Shown: in pieces, positions 20,817 through 21,589 of the stretch
Position numbering within the stretch: position 1 is the first letter of the stretch
Layout of the letters: the number at the start of each line of letters is the position of its first letter
From: an uncultured bacterium
GTDB lineage: Bacteria > Cyanobacteriota > Vampirovibrionia > Gastranaerophilales > Gastranaerophilaceae
Reading direction: 5' to 3'
Assembly (NCBI GenBank): GCA_947169755.1
Contig: CAMVQX010000011.1
Coordinates: forward strand, 1 to 21,589
Length of the DNA: 21,589 nucleotides
Made by a program: the position numbers and the translations under genes
Notes under the pieces: generated by a model
Database searches by the model: none
Seen by the model: the letters and a program-made list of their open reading frames with translations, nothing else
Told to the model about the DNA's origin: nothing

Positions 20817-21589
20817 TATTCTTCTGTATCGCTTGAATCTAAAAGACTTGTTTGCGAAATGTTCGTTTCACTTTCCTGTACATCCATTGCCGCAACGTCT
20901 TTTTTAACCTGCTCATCTTCATCAGGATTTACAATTTTGTTTACTGAAACAACATTATCGTTATCAACAAGATTTTGAGCTCTTACACCCGTTGCAGGAC
21001 GTCCCTGACGGGAAATTGAGCCGGCATTTAATCTTGTTACAACACCATTTGCAGTAACCATCATAATATCGTCAGAATCCTGAACGATAGTCAATGCAAC
21101 AAGTTTTGATGACGGTGTTTTGAACTTAGTCGCAATAAGACCGATACCGCCTCTGTTTTGGCTTCTGAATTCAGAAAGTTTTGTACGTTTTCCAAATCCG
21201 TCAGAAGTTACAACAAGTAAATCCGCATCATAATCGCGAGGAACTATATCACAGCCGACAATTTCATCACCGGAACGCAATTTCATTGATGTTACACCGC
21301 GTGCTGAACGTCCCAAAGGTCTTAAGTCTTCAATCGGGAATCTGATTGCCATACCGCAGGATGTACCGATAATGATTTCATCACGACCTGTTGCAAGTTT
21401 TACCCAGCACAATTCATCATTTTCTTCCAAACCGATTGCGATTATACCGTTTCTTCTGATATTTGAGAAATTATCGAGTTCTATACGTTTAATATAGCCT
21501 TTTTTAGTCAACATTATCAAATTCAAATCTTTTGAGAAGGTGCTTACAGGAACAACTGCCGTAATTCTTTCACCCTGTTCTATCGGAAG
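20816..21589 (-). CDS. gyrA: DNA gyrase subunit A, C-terminal part (5' end outside the window)
   Basis: The frame is open to the right edge, so only the last 257 codons are seen. They form the beta-pinwheel that wraps DNA: repeated blades with LTKKGYIKRIELDNFSNIRRNG, RFPIEDLRPLGRSARGV, VTSDGFGKRTKLSEFRSQNRGGIG and VTANGVVTRLNAGSISRQGR, ending in an acidic, disordered tail of about 45 residues (DEDEQVKKD...SSDTEE). Acidic tails after the pinwheel are common in GyrA. ParC is the alternative, because the blade that would carry the diagnostic GyrA box lies outside or is degenerate here; the number of regular blades and the tail favour GyrA. Confidence 0.85.
   Translation of the reverse strand, partial: LPIEQGERITAVVPVSTFSKDLNLIMLTKKGYIKRIELDNFSNIRRNGIIAIGLEENDELCWVKLATGRDEIIIGTSCGMAIRFPIEDLRPLGRSARGVTSMKLRSGDEIVGCDIVPRDYDADLLVVTSDGFGKRTKLSEFRSQNRGGIGLIATKFKTPSSKLVALTIVQDSDDIMMVTANGVVTRLNAGSISRQGRPATGVRAQNLVDNDNVVSVNKIVNPDEDEQVKKDVAAMDVQESETNISQTSLLDSSDTEE

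Overview
The window is a gene-dense, low-GC bacterial chromosome segment with no tRNA, rRNA, CRISPR array, insertion sequence or prophage that I can recognise. The gene set points to a two-membrane bacterium: TonB-like C-terminal domains, signal peptides, MurJ, a SpoIID-type protein, PlsY and FtsH. The low GC and this mix of proteins would suit a non-photosynthetic cyanobacterial relative such as Gastranaerophilales (Vampirovibrionia/Melainabacteria). That placement is inference from general resemblance; I could not run a search.

Left part (1-8771). A truncated minus-strand gene for an exported protein with a TonB-type C-terminal domain is followed by a small unknown plus-strand gene and by plsY on the minus strand. 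A plus-strand cluster then runs from 2010 to about 7590. It encodes an exported VirB10/TrbI-like beta-domain protein, a membrane-anchored von Willebrand A (MIDAS) protein, an eight-helix membrane protein with an FHA-like N-terminus, a TonB-like protein, three overlapping micro-membrane proteins of 27, 43 and 53 residues, and a zinc-ribbon/transmembrane/TonB-domain protein. I do not recognise this set as a described system, and it is the best candidate here for something new. Three small unknown genes (60, 58 and 164 residues) follow.

Middle part (8763-15905). A tight minus-strand operon reads ftsH, a CdhD-like TIM-barrel protein, an AcsC-like corrinoid/iron-sulfur protein, pyrH, frr, cdsA, rnc, rpe, with five overlapping gene junctions. 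It combines membrane proteolysis, nucleotide, translation, phospholipid and RNA housekeeping with two proteins of the Wood-Ljungdahl methyl-carrier family. The RNase III has Cys in place of a normally conserved catalytic Asp.

Right part (15953-21589). tsaC, a frameshifted three-repeat EF-hand-like gene, murJ overlapped with a spoIID-type gene, and the 3' end of gyrA all lie on the minus strand, separated by clear hairpin-T terminators.

A recurring regulatory feature is that four genes (those starting at 667, 2010, 16534 and 20739) have a good -10 box only 6 to 11 bases before the start codon. Three of them have no Shine-Dalgarno sequence and the fourth (2010) has at most a poorly spaced GG run. 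This predicts leaderless or near-leaderless mRNAs, alongside other genes with ordinary AAGGAG-type sites.
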